Part shown: positions 26,567 to 34,607 of the stretch, piece after piece | Position numbering within the stretch: the first letter of the stretch is position 1 | Layout: each line of letters starts with the position of its first letter | From: UBA6544 sp038131165 | Lineage (GTDB): Bacteria > Pseudomonadota > Alphaproteobacteria > UBA8366 | NCBI GenBank assembly: GCA_038131165.1 | Contig: JAYPOZ010000003.1 | Coordinates: 49,942 to 113,941 of the forward strand | DNA: 64,000 nt | Direction of reading: 5' to 3' | Notes under the pieces: generated by a model | Databases searched by the model: none | What the model saw: the letters and a program-made list of their open reading frames with translations, nothing else | What the model was told of the DNA's origin: nothing | Made by a program: the position numbers and the translations under genes

Positions 26567-26676
26567 AGTACACTTCCTGTTTCCCGAAGAACCCCAAGTG
26601 CTGTCCTCTTGTATGCCGGGACAAATGATAATTTTACCATGGGGCCTGTATTCATGCTGTGTTGCCGACTATTACT

Positions 26677-26705
26677 TAGTAATCGGTTAACTAACACTCT
26701 ATCAA
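26677..26705 (-). promoter_or_regulatory. mucR promoter with overlapping palindrome
   Basis: Minus-strand TTGATA (26705-26700), a 17-base spacer and TTACTA (26682-26677). The -10 hexamer lies inside the 13-base palindrome ATTACTTAGTAAT (26671-26683). The whole 188-base gap to rimI is AT-rich compared with the surrounding genes, as expected of a site bound by MucR itself. Confidence 0.55.
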
Positions 26706-26754
26706 ATGTAAGTTCGACTCAGCAAGACGTTTAGTAACGGCTGATTATTAGGAT

Positions 26755-27228
26755 TTATTCCTCTGTCGAGATGTCCCGCGACATGAGAATGGCAGCAATC
26801 CGGCGGCGGTCCGCCCGCCGATAATAGTCAGGGCGCCGTCCGGTGCGTCGAAACCCCAGTTTACGGTAGAGTGCGATCGCCGCGGGATTGTTTTCTCCCA
26901 CTTCCAAATGCACTACACGCGCACCCACGCTCCCGGCCCGTGTGAACGTCGCTTCCAGCAGGGCCGTAGCCGCACCCTGACGGCGCGCTTGCGCCAAGGT
27001 GCCGATGGTCAAGATCTCGGCTTCGTCCAGAATCGTACGGGCGATCACGAAGCCCATGGGCAACGACGTTTCGGCTGCGATGGCAAGCTGGCACCAAGCT
27101 CCCGGCGTGCGCAACAGCGACGCCGCGACGGGCTCCGGATAGGCTTCTTCGAAACTATCGCCATACAGATAGGCAAGCACCGGCATTTCGCCGGCCGAAA
27201 TATCGCGGACGAGAACGCCGGCGTTCAT
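26755..27228 (-). CDS. rimI: GNAT-family N-acetyltransferase, RimI-like
   Basis: 157 residues with the GNAT fold. The acetyl-CoA loop is AQARRQGAATALLEAT near residues 78-93, then HLEVGENNPAAIALYRKLGF, a typical RimI C-terminal motif. RimI acetylates the N-terminus of ribosomal protein S18 in E. coli; the wider family can acetylate other proteins, so the substrate is an inference from its position beside tsaB. Its ATG overlaps the tsaB stop by one base. Confidence 0.88.
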   Translation of the reverse strand: MNAGVLVRDISAGEMPVLAYLYGDSFEEAYPEPVAASLLRTPGAWCQLAIAAETSLPMGFVIARTILDEAEILTIGTLAQARRQGAATALLEATFTRAGSVGARVVHLEVGENNPAAIALYRKLGFRRTGRRPDYYRRADRRRIAAILMSRDISTEE

Positions 27229-27941
27229 TAAAGGCGCTTTCGTGGCGGTCCCACATCCGGTGACCGCAAATACAGCGGCGCCGGCGGCACCATTTCGTCG
27301 GATTCAAATCGATCCGCTGCGATCGCCGCCACCCATCGTGCGTCGGGGTATTCGGGTCCTTCCAGCCGGCGCACGATACATCCCGCCGCCACCAAAGCCT
27401 GATGGGCTCGAAGACTGGCATCGCCCGCCACGCCGATTGGCCCCGGTGGCATCATCGCCGCCATGCCCGCTGCCTCCGCCGCCGCCGGCGCGGTGATCGC
27501 AGCGCCATCCGTGCCGAAAAGCTGAAAGTAAATATCCGTGCGCTTCGTCTCCAGCGCGATTAGCACGGGGTCCGGCGAGACACGATGCGCGCGCGCCACC
27601 GCCTCAAGCGTCGTCACGCCGACCAGCGGCAGGCCGGCGGCCATCGACAGCGATTGCGCTGTCGACAAGCCGATCCGCACACCGGTAAAGGCACCCGGAC
27701 CAACCGTCACGCCGAGCAAGTCGAGGTTGTCGAAACCAATGCGCGCCTCCGCGAGAACGCCTTCGATCATCGGTATCAGAACTTCTGCCTGCCCGCGCGC
27801 CATTTCCTCGAAACGATGCGAGACAATTTCGCCCGCGACTGAGATGGCCGCCGAACAGGACGCCGTAGCGCAATCGATACCCAGCACGTGGAGACGGCGC
27901 GGAACATCTTCGATTCGCCTAGGCGAACGAACAGATTTCAT
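27228..27941 (-). CDS. tsaB: tRNA threonylcarbamoyladenosine biosynthesis protein TsaB
   Basis: Inactive-ATPase partner of TsaD in t6A37 synthesis. About 237 residues. The ASKHA N-terminus is HVLGIDCATASCSAAI, and GVTVGPGAFTGVRIGLSTAQSL is the diagnostic segment (quoted here only in outline) near 85-105. ATG 27941 was chosen; it overlaps the 3' end of the nitroreductase gene by 23 bases, has no clear ribosome-binding site, and GTG 27887 is an alternative. rimI follows with a one-base overlap, the normal tsaB-rimI pair. Confidence 0.93.
   Translation of the reverse strand: MKSVRSPRRIEDVPRRLHVLGIDCATASCSAAISVAGEIVSHRFEEMARGQAEVLIPMIEGVLAEARIGFDNLDLLGVTVGPGAFTGVRIGLSTAQSLSMAAGLPLVGVTTLEAVARAHRVSPDPVLIALETKRTDIYFQLFGTDGAAITAPAAAEAAGMAAMMPPGPIGVAGDASLRAHQALVAAGCIVRRLEGPEYPDARWVAAIAADRFESDEMVPPAPLYLRSPDVGPPRKRL
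27914..27927. repeat. Palindrome TTCGCCTAGGCGAA at the nitroreductase stop codon
   Basis: Exact 14-base palindrome containing the TAG stop of the nitroreductase gene and lying inside the start of tsaB. Its core CGCCTAGGCG is identical to that at 9335-9344. Confidence 0.5.
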
Positions 27942-28500
27942 CGAAATCGAACCGGGGCAACCGGTCGCCAAGGCCACTGTGATCGCCGTACCCGAGACTG
28001 CACAGGAAGTTCGACCTGTGAGACGTTCCCGCAAGGAAGGCCGCATCTACCTGTTCGTTGTCGAAGCCCGACATGGGACCGCAATCGAGGCCGAGAGCGC
28101 GGGCGGCCATCATGAGATACGCGCCTTGCAGCGCCGCGTTCCGAAGCGCCGTTGTCTCGGTCAACGCCGGATTGCCGCTGAACCAGGATTTTGCATCGGC
28201 ATAGGGGAAGAAGCGGGGCAGGTGTTCGGCAAAATCAAGATCGTGTGCGACAATAGCCGTCACGGGCGCGGCCATCACCTTCGCCACATTGTTCGACCCA
28301 AGACAGTCGGCCAATTTTTCCTTTGCCTCGGCACTGGTCACAAAGACGATCCGCATCGGAAGGCAATTGGCGCTTGTCGGACCCAGGATCGCCAATTCGT
28401 AAATTTGCCGGAGCAGCGCCTCGCTGACCGGCCGATCGCTCCATGCGCGTTGCGACCTTGCGGACCTGAACAAGAGGTCCAAACTTTCCTGATCGAGCAT
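27919..28500 (-). CDS. RutE/HadB-like nitroreductase-family oxidoreductase
   Basis: 193 residues, FMN-dependent nitroreductase fold. Segments ARSQRAWSDRPVS, LGPTSANCLPMR, MAAPVTAIVAHDLDF and the end LGYGDHSGLGDRLPRFDFDE are those of the RutE group, which in E. coli reduces malonic semialdehyde to 3-hydroxypropionate during uracil breakdown. No other rut gene is nearby, so the physiological substrate is open. ATG 28500 follows a GGGGG tract. It stands in a small insert that separates tsaB from nfuA. Confidence 0.87.
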   Translation of the reverse strand: MLDQESLDLLFRSARSQRAWSDRPVSEALLRQIYELAILGPTSANCLPMRIVFVTSAEAKEKLADCLGSNNVAKVMAAPVTAIVAHDLDFAEHLPRFFPYADAKSWFSGNPALTETTALRNAALQGAYLMMAARALGLDCGPMSGFDNEQVDAAFLAGTSHRSNFLCSLGYGDHSGLGDRLPRFDFDEICSFA

Positions 28501-28585
28501 GTCATGCCCCCTTTTCTCGCCGAATGCCGTGCACTTGTTTCAATAGACTTGTCGCTTCCCGCGCGACAACGCTAATCTGCCTGCC

Positions 28586-29635
28586 GTGAATACGTCCTTG
28601 CCGCAATTGGGCGCCGAACGCAACCTTCGGCGTCTCTTCGTCCCGCTGGCTGCCGCCCTTCTCTGCGGTTTGCTACAGACATCCGTGCACGCCGCCGATT
28701 CGGCCGTCATCCTGATGTACCACCGGTTTGGCGAAACCGGGCATCCCAGTACCAATATCGCGCTTGAGCAATTTGCCGAGCATCTCGCGGAGCTTGAAGA
28801 CGAAAAATACACGGTGCTGCCGGTTCCGGAAATTCTGTCCGCGCTTAAATCCGGCAAACCGCTGCCGGATAACACCATCGGGATCACCATCGACGATGCA
28901 TTTCGATCGGTCTACACCGAAGCTTATCCAAGATTGAAGAAGCGGAGGTTGCCGTTCACGCTCTTCATCGCGACAGAACCGGTCGACAAACGGCTGCCCG
29001 ATTATATGACTTGGGATCAGGTCCGGGAGTTACGGGATAACGGCGTCGTCATCGGTAGCCAAACCCATTCCCATCTGCACATGGCACTTCAAGGCGGGCC
29101 GGCCAGCCGGCGGGACCTGACGGAGTCTAACGCGCGGTTTCAGGCGGAACTCGGCAGCGTTCCAAAGCTGCTGGCCTATCCCTATGGCGAAGCCAGCCTC
29201 GACGTCATGGACGTCGCCCGTGATTTGGGATTCGACTTTGCGTTCGGTCAGCATTCCGGCGTCCTTCATCGCACCAGCAATTCATATTTCCTGCCGCGTT
29301 TTGCCTTCAATGAGGATTATGGCAGCGTTTCCCGCTTTCGTTTGGTGGCGAATGCATTGCCGTTGCCGGTCGACGACCTCGCCCCGAGAGACCCTCTCCT
29401 GACCGAGAACCCGCCAGCGTTTGGTTTCACCGTCGCCGAAACAATCGACAACCTTGGTCGGCTGAGTTGCTATCATTCAAAACACGGCAAGGTGCGCCTG
29501 GAAAGGTTGGGCCAACATCGGGTCGAGGTGAGATTCCCGGGCCCTTTCGATACAGGCCGCTCGCGCTTGAACTGCACCTTACCGGGTCCGGAAGATCGTT
29601 GGCGATGGTTCGGGCTGCAATTCTACGTCAAATAG
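28586..29635 (+). CDS. Secreted polysaccharide deacetylase (NodB-like)
   Basis: 349 residues. The N-terminal signal peptide has RNLRR followed by a hydrophobic stretch and SVHA cleavage near residue 36. The NodB-homology domain shows motif 1 with Asp103-Asp104 (GITIDDAFRS), the metal-binding HSHLH near 161-165 and the tail motif AYPYGE near 203. The C-terminal 100 residues form an additional domain I do not recognise. It should remove N- or O-acetyl groups from an envelope or exported polysaccharide; the substrate is not evident. The start is GTG 28586. It is divergent from the nitroreductase and convergent with bax. Confidence 0.88.
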   Translation: MNTSLPQLGAERNLRRLFVPLAAALLCGLLQTSVHAADSAVILMYHRFGETGHPSTNIALEQFAEHLAELEDEKYTVLPVPEILSALKSGKPLPDNTIGITIDDAFRSVYTEAYPRLKKRRLPFTLFIATEPVDKRLPDYMTWDQVRELRDNGVVIGSQTHSHLHMALQGGPASRRDLTESNARFQAELGSVPKLLAYPYGEASLDVMDVARDLGFDFAFGQHSGVLHRTSNSYFLPRFAFNEDYGSVSRFRLVANALPLPVDDLAPRDPLLTENPPAFGFTVAETIDNLGRLSCYHSKHGKVRLERLGQHRVEVRFPGPFDTGRSRLNCTLPGPEDRWRWFGLQFYVK

Positions 29636-29668
29636 AGACTGTACGGTACTGCAGGGCCGCCGGGCCGA

Positions 29669-30637
29669 TTAAGCGTCGGGGGCGGGCTTCGGCAATTGCT
29701 CTCCAAGGCGGGCCCGATCCAGCGGCGCCAGTCGGTTCGCGGCGATGACCTCGCGCAACAAGTCGATGTAGTTCGTGCCCTCTTCCGAATAAGACCGCAA
29801 TGTGGTGATCAGGTCGAAAGTATCCAGCTTCCGGCCCGCCTGCCGCATCGCGGCGCGCGTCGCGCGAAAACGGCGGTAGGCGCGATGGGTGTTCAGATTG
29901 TGAATATAAGAGCGGACCGAGCCGAATAAGTCCTCGAATGACCTGATCTTATAAGTCTCTCCATCCGGCCGATCTTTCGGAACGATGCCATTGAATTGCG
30001 CCGTCGTCCATTGTCCGAACGGGGCATTTCCTTCCCGTGTAAATCGGGACGTACCCCAACCGCTTTCGATCGCGCTTTGCGCCAATACTAAGGACACCGG
30101 CAACACGTCGACATGGATCAATAGCCTGTCAATATCAGGCTTCCGCAGCTTGTATTCTTTTGCAAGCGCCTTCAGAAACAACCGGTCCGCCTCCGGAAGA
30201 GCCCCGGCGCTCTGAAATTTTTCCTTCAATTCGTACAACCGCGCCCGCCGCTCCAATACCTGCTCGTTCGCCTTCAGGACCAACGGCAACATCATCCGCA
30301 AAAACATCCGTTTGCGCTCGTGAGGTTGCTTGATCTGGCGCATGTCGTGCGGCACCGACGCCAGGAACAACGGTGGCACCATGCGCTCGCCGGCCCGAAC
30401 CGCTTCGAGGTCATAGTTCATCTTGGCGAACATCTGCCGGAGTTTGGAGACCGAAGGGACGAAGGCGATATCCTTCGGCTTTATCAGACCTGCACGAAAC
30501 TTTTCGGCGCCAAGTTGAGAGGGAGCAGGTATCACAAGCGCCCACACTCCCAAGCCGACCGCGCAAATCATCACGGCCATGACACCTGGCCACGCCCCCC
30601 CGACAGAGGCGAGTATTCGGTTTCCCTTACCCTGCAT
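29669..30637 (-). CDS. bax: Bax-like glucosaminidase-domain protein
   Basis: 322 residues. One N-terminal membrane helix (about 17-36) anchors a periplasmic domain. The C-terminal half carries the Bax/FlgJ-type glucosaminidase fold, with the likely catalytic Glu in AQSAIESGWGTSRF near 195 and NAPFGQWT shortly after. Such proteins cleave peptidoglycan glycan strands; physiological data for Bax are sparse. It lies convergent to the polysaccharide deacetylase gene, so this small block looks devoted to envelope glycans. Confidence 0.88.
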   Translation of the reverse strand: MQGKGNRILASVGGAWPGVMAVMICAVGLGVWALVIPAPSQLGAEKFRAGLIKPKDIAFVPSVSKLRQMFAKMNYDLEAVRAGERMVPPLFLASVPHDMRQIKQPHERKRMFLRMMLPLVLKANEQVLERRARLYELKEKFQSAGALPEADRLFLKALAKEYKLRKPDIDRLLIHVDVLPVSLVLAQSAIESGWGTSRFTREGNAPFGQWTTAQFNGIVPKDRPDGETYKIRSFEDLFGSVRSYIHNLNTHRAYRRFRATRAAMRQAGRKLDTFDLITTLRSYSEEGTNYIDLLREVIAANRLAPLDRARLGEQLPKPAPDA

Positions 30638-30687
30638 CGGGCAAATGCCCCTCTTCTTACCCGCCGGCGATAGCAGGTAACCTCATC

Positions 30688-31254
30688 CTACATTGCGGCT
30701 CGAACTTCGGTGACTTCCGGGATGTAGTGCTTCAGCATATTCTCAATTCCCATCTTGAGCGTCATCGTCGAGCTTGGGCACCCCGCGCAGGCGCCGCGAA
30801 GCTGAAGATAGACGACCCCTTCGTCGAAACCTTCAAAAACGATATCGCCGCCGTCTTGCGCCACGGCCGGCCGCACGCGAGTCTCGAGCAACTCCTTGAT
30901 CTGGACTACCACTTCCGTGTCCTCGACATCCGAAGTCGTCTTGTCGCCGGCAGTATCGCCCGGGACATCCGACATGATCGGCAGGCCCGTCGTCATGTGC
31001 TCCATAATGGCGCCCAAAACGGCAGGCTTCAAAACATGCCATTCCTTATCCGCACTCTTGGTAATGGTGATGAAATCGCTGCCGAGAAAGACGGCCGCAA
31101 CACCATCAATGCCGAAAAGGCGCTCCGCCAAGGGCGAACGGCCAGCGGCGTTTTCGGAATCGGTGAAATCCGCCGTTCCCGAAGTGAGCACCGGGCGGCC
31201 GGGAAGAAATTTCAGCGTCGCCGGGTTTGGCGTCTGTTCGGTCTGTATAAACAT
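30688..31254 (-). CDS. nfuA: Iron-sulfur cluster carrier NfuA (NifU-like)
   Basis: 188 residues. The N-terminal Nfu domain (FIQTEQTPNPATLKFLPG) is joined to a C-terminal NifU-like domain, with the cluster-binding CxxC in GACAGCPSSTMTLKMGIE near 156-159. It carries [4Fe-4S] clusters to client enzymes such as the radical SAM proteins MiaB and HemW also encoded here. ATG 31254 has GAGGAG 9 bases upstream. In many Alphaproteobacteria tsaB follows directly; here three genes intervene. Confidence 0.95.
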   Translation of the reverse strand: MFIQTEQTPNPATLKFLPGRPVLTSGTADFTDSENAAGRSPLAERLFGIDGVAAVFLGSDFITITKSADKEWHVLKPAVLGAIMEHMTTGLPIMSDVPGDTAGDKTTSDVEDTEVVVQIKELLETRVRPAVAQDGGDIVFEGFDEGVVYLQLRGACAGCPSSTMTLKMGIENMLKHYIPEVTEVRAAM

Positions 31255-31325
31255 TCAGTGACTCCTCGAGAGGCTCCATACCTCTGACAGGGTTTTCCTA
31301 TAAGTGGGTTTTCATAGACAGGCGA

Positions 31326-31844
31326 TCAAGTGATCGCATCGATCTCTTCCTCGCTCAAGGAGCCGGGCACGATGGTAATGGGGACATGCAGCCGGCGAAC
31401 CCCTTTGTTCATAACGTAATTAATGATCGGACCCGGTCCGCTGGCTTCGGTGCCCGCCGCCAGGACCAAAATAGAGATTGTTGGTTCCTCATCCATCAAA
31501 TTGAAGAGCTCTTCACTCCGGTCGCCTTCCCTAATGTAGAGAATCGGCACTTTGCCCGTCTTGCGCTGAACCTCCGCGGAATGCCGTTGCAACAGTTCCT
31601 CTCCTGCCTCGCGCGCTTCTTCGCGCATCAAGTCGCCAACCGCCATCCAATGCTGAAAATCCGCCTTCTCGGGCACGTAAAACAAGGCCACGCGGCCATC
31701 CGTATGACTGGCCCGCCGGCAAGCGAAATGCAGAGCGACGGGCATCTCCTCGCTGTCGTCGACGACGACGAGAAATATCCGCTCTGGCACCGTCTCCTCC
31801 GACGTCCCATCGGACGCCGAGCCCAAATTTTTATTCTCCGGCAT
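31326..31844 (-). CDS. Universal stress protein UspA-family
   Basis: 172 residues with one Usp domain (about 22-165), starting FLVVVDDSEEMPVALHFACR. The ATP-binding GxxGxG pattern expected near the C-terminus is poorly kept (AAGTEASGPGPIINYV), so nucleotide binding is uncertain. Function is not known beyond the family association with stress. It lies between trpS and nfuA, the usual alphaproteobacterial position, and is probably co-transcribed with them. Confidence 0.9.
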   Translation of the reverse strand: MPENKNLGSASDGTSEETVPERIFLVVVDDSEEMPVALHFACRRASHTDGRVALFYVPEKADFQHWMAVGDLMREEAREAGEELLQRHSAEVQRKTGKVPILYIREGDRSEELFNLMDEEPTISILVLAAGTEASGPGPIINYVMNKGVRRLHVPITIVPGSLSEEEIDAIT

Positions 31845-31912
31845 TTACGCTCCCCCGTACCCGGATATCCTGCCATCGAACAGAGCGCGCGTCTATCTCG
31901 GAGAACGCTCCG

Positions 31913-32911
31913 TTAATCCCGAAGAAATCCGACCGTCTCGAACACTTCCGCCAACACCGGCCGGGAAAGGGCGCGCGCCCGCTCCCCGCCATTGCTCAGA
32001 ACCGCATCGATTTCGTCGGGCTCTGCCAGCAATCGCTGCATTTCTTCGCCGATTGGGCCCAACTGGCCGACCGCCAGTTCTGTCAGGCGCTCCTTGAATC
32101 CGGAAAATGGCAGGCCCCCGACCTCGGCAATCACCGACTCGGGAGAATTGTCGCTCAACGCCGCGTATATGCCGACAAGATTCTCCGCCTCGGGACGGCC
32201 CGCGAGCCCCGCGAGGTCGCTCGGCAAGGGTTCGGGGTCTGTCTTGGCGCGCCGAATTTTCTTGGCGATCTCGTCCGGCCCGTCGTTCAAATTGATACGG
32301 CTATATTCGGAGGGGTCCGACTTCGACATTTTCTGACTGCCGTCACGCAGCGACATCACCCGACTCGCGACATCCAGTATGATCGGCTCGGGCAGGGGAA
32401 ACACGTCGGCCTTGAAGTCCGAGTTGAATTTCTGCGCGATATCGCGGGCCAGCTCCAGATGCTGTTTTTGATCGTCGCCGACCGGCACATGGGTTGCCTT
32501 GTAGGCGAGAATATCGGCGGCCATGAGGACCGGATAATCATACAGTCCGATCGATGCGTTCTCGCGGTGCTTGCCGGCCTTCTCCTTGAATTGCGTCATC
32601 CGATTCAGCCAACCAAGCCGGGCCACGCAATTGAAAATCCACGCCAATTCCGCATGATCCGGATTGCGACTTTGGTTGAAAATGATGTTCCGCTTGGGAT
32701 CGATTCCCGACGCGATGAACGCCGCCGTCACTTCCCGGGTGCTGGCGCGCAACTCAGCGGGATCCTGCCATACGGTAATCGCGTGCAGATCGACGACGCA
32801 ATAGATGCACTCGTAGCTTTCCTGCAGGCGCACCCAATTGCGGATGGCGCCCAAGTAATTGCCGAGATGTAGATTGCCGGTGGGCTGAATGCCCGAAAAA
32901 ATTCGATCCAT
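31913..32911 (-). CDS. trpS: Tryptophanyl-tRNA synthetase
   Basis: Class I aminoacyl-tRNA synthetase, 332 residues. The HIGH motif appears as PTGNLHLGNYLGA at residues 11-23 and KMSKS as KMSKSDPSEYS near 195. ATG 32911 (MDRIFSGIQPTG) follows GAGGGAACC; the open frame continues 22 codons upstream, but that part is not conserved. It lies 75 bases after murJ and 68 bases before the Usp gene. Confidence 0.98.
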   Translation of the reverse strand: MDRIFSGIQPTGNLHLGNYLGAIRNWVRLQESYECIYCVVDLHAITVWQDPAELRASTREVTAAFIASGIDPKRNIIFNQSRNPDHAELAWIFNCVARLGWLNRMTQFKEKAGKHRENASIGLYDYPVLMAADILAYKATHVPVGDDQKQHLELARDIAQKFNSDFKADVFPLPEPIILDVASRVMSLRDGSQKMSKSDPSEYSRINLNDGPDEIAKKIRRAKTDPEPLPSDLAGLAGRPEAENLVGIYAALSDNSPESVIAEVGGLPFSGFKERLTELAVGQLGPIGEEMQRLLAEPDEIDAVLSNGGERARALSRPVLAEVFETVGFLRD

Positions 32912-32986
32912 GGTTCCCTCGTTTTGGACACGGGGCAAAAAGCGCGGTGTTATCGCCGTTCCCACCGAAGCGGTCAAGGTGGGGTT

Positions 32987-34546
32987 CTAAGCGTCGGGCG
33001 ACTGCCGGCGAAACAATGCCCGCAGCTCCGAGAGGCGCAACGCGCCCAAGAGGGTCGCCACCGCCGCATAAACGATAAGGCCGACGCCGACGAGGGCGCC
33101 CAGGGCCGATACCCGCTCGACAGCGGCCCCCGCCAACCACGGGGCGAGTCCAATCGCCGCCCCGAAAAGAGCGGCGGCCATGGCCAGCACCGCCAGAAAG
33201 GCGCATCCTGCATTCCGGCGCAGCCGCTTGTCGGTCCGGAACTCCCCGCGCCGATGCAGAACAAATCCGAGAGAGAACGCGTTAATCCATGCGGAACACG
33301 CCGTCGCCAAGGCGATTCCCACATGTGCGAGAAACTGCATCAATACGACCGCAAAGGCGACGTTCAGAATCATGGCGCACACCGCAATCTTGACTGGTGT
33401 CGCGGTATCCTGGCGGGCGAAAAACCCCGGCGTCAGCGCCTTGATGAGGACATAGGCCGGCAAACCGACCGCAAATGCAGCCAACGCCGACGCGGTATTG
33501 GCCGTTGCTCGGGAATCGAAAGCGCCGCGCTCGAACAGGACGGAGACGATCGGCTCGGCGATGACCATCAGCGCCGCCGCCGCCGGCAGAGTCAGCAGGA
33601 GAGCATACTCAATCGCTCGGTTTTGGCTGTCCGCCGCTCCCGCCCGGTCGCCGCTTGCGAGTTGACGCGTCAACAAGGGCAGCAAAGCCACGCCCACGGC
33701 CACCCCAACAACACCGAGCGGCAACTGATTGACCCTGTCCGCAAAATAGAGAAAGGAGACCGACCCTTCCTGCAGGGTCGACGCCAGAATCACATCGACG
33801 ACGAGATTGATTTGGACCACCCCCGCGCCGACGATTCCAGGCGCCATCAGCCGCATCAGACGCCGCACGCCGGGCGTAAGTCGGGGGCGCGGCAAACGAA
33901 ACAGCAAACCGGCGCGGGCGCAGGCGGCGGCGATCCAAATCAGTTGTCCGATCCCAGCGGCGGTCACCGCCCAGGCGAGGCCAAAGCCCGCATGGGGTAC
34001 GATATCGACTTGAATCAGCACAAGCGCCGAAATCAATACGATGTTCAGCAAGATCGGGGCGGCGGCGGTCGCCGCAAACCGTTGCAGTGTGTTCAGCATC
34101 CCGCCCAGCAGGGCAATGAGCGCCATAAAGGTCAGGTAGGGAAAGGTGATGCGGGTCAGCTCGATGGTCAGCGCGAATTTTTCCGGCTGGTCGGCAAACC
34201 CCGGGGCAATCGCATACATCAACCACGGCATGAACAATACCGCCAAGACCGTAAAGATCATTAAGGCGGAGATCAGCACCGCCGCCGTCTCAGCAGCGAA
34301 GTTCCGGGCGGCGGCGTGTCCTTCTTTGGTGAGACGGTCGCCAAACAGCGGCACGAAGGCCGCATTGAACGCGCCTTCGGCAAACAGGCGGCGGAAAAAA
34401 TTGGGAAACTTGAACGCGACGAAAAAGGCATCGGCGATCAGGCCGGCCCCCAGTGTTCCCGCCATCAAAATGTCACGAACAAATCCGAGGATCCGGCTGC
34501 CCATGGTCCAGCCGCCAACCGTCGCAATCGAGCGGAAGAGAGACAT
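32987..34546 (-). CDS. murJ: Lipid II flippase MurJ
   Basis: 519 residues, MOP-superfamily polytopic protein with about 14 membrane helices along its length. It moves lipid II across the inner membrane for peptidoglycan synthesis. The N-terminus SLFRSIATVGGWTMGSRILG and the segment APGIVGAGVVQINLVVDVI are typical. It lies 61 bases after glnD and 75 before trpS, as in many Alphaproteobacteria. Confidence 0.97.
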   Translation of the reverse strand: MSLFRSIATVGGWTMGSRILGFVRDILMAGTLGAGLIADAFFVAFKFPNFFRRLFAEGAFNAAFVPLFGDRLTKEGHAAARNFAAETAAVLISALMIFTVLAVLFMPWLMYAIAPGFADQPEKFALTIELTRITFPYLTFMALIALLGGMLNTLQRFAATAAAPILLNIVLISALVLIQVDIVPHAGFGLAWAVTAAGIGQLIWIAAACARAGLLFRLPRPRLTPGVRRLMRLMAPGIVGAGVVQINLVVDVILASTLQEGSVSFLYFADRVNQLPLGVVGVAVGVALLPLLTRQLASGDRAGAADSQNRAIEYALLLTLPAAAALMVIAEPIVSVLFERGAFDSRATANTASALAAFAVGLPAYVLIKALTPGFFARQDTATPVKIAVCAMILNVAFAVVLMQFLAHVGIALATACSAWINAFSLGFVLHRRGEFRTDKRLRRNAGCAFLAVLAMAAALFGAAIGLAPWLAGAAVERVSALGALVGVGLIVYAAVATLLGALRLSELRALFRRQSPDA

Positions 34547-34607
34547 GTGCGGGTTCTAGAAATCAACTGCGGTAAAAATATGGCCGCCCGAGCGTTGCAT
34601 CGCTTGC

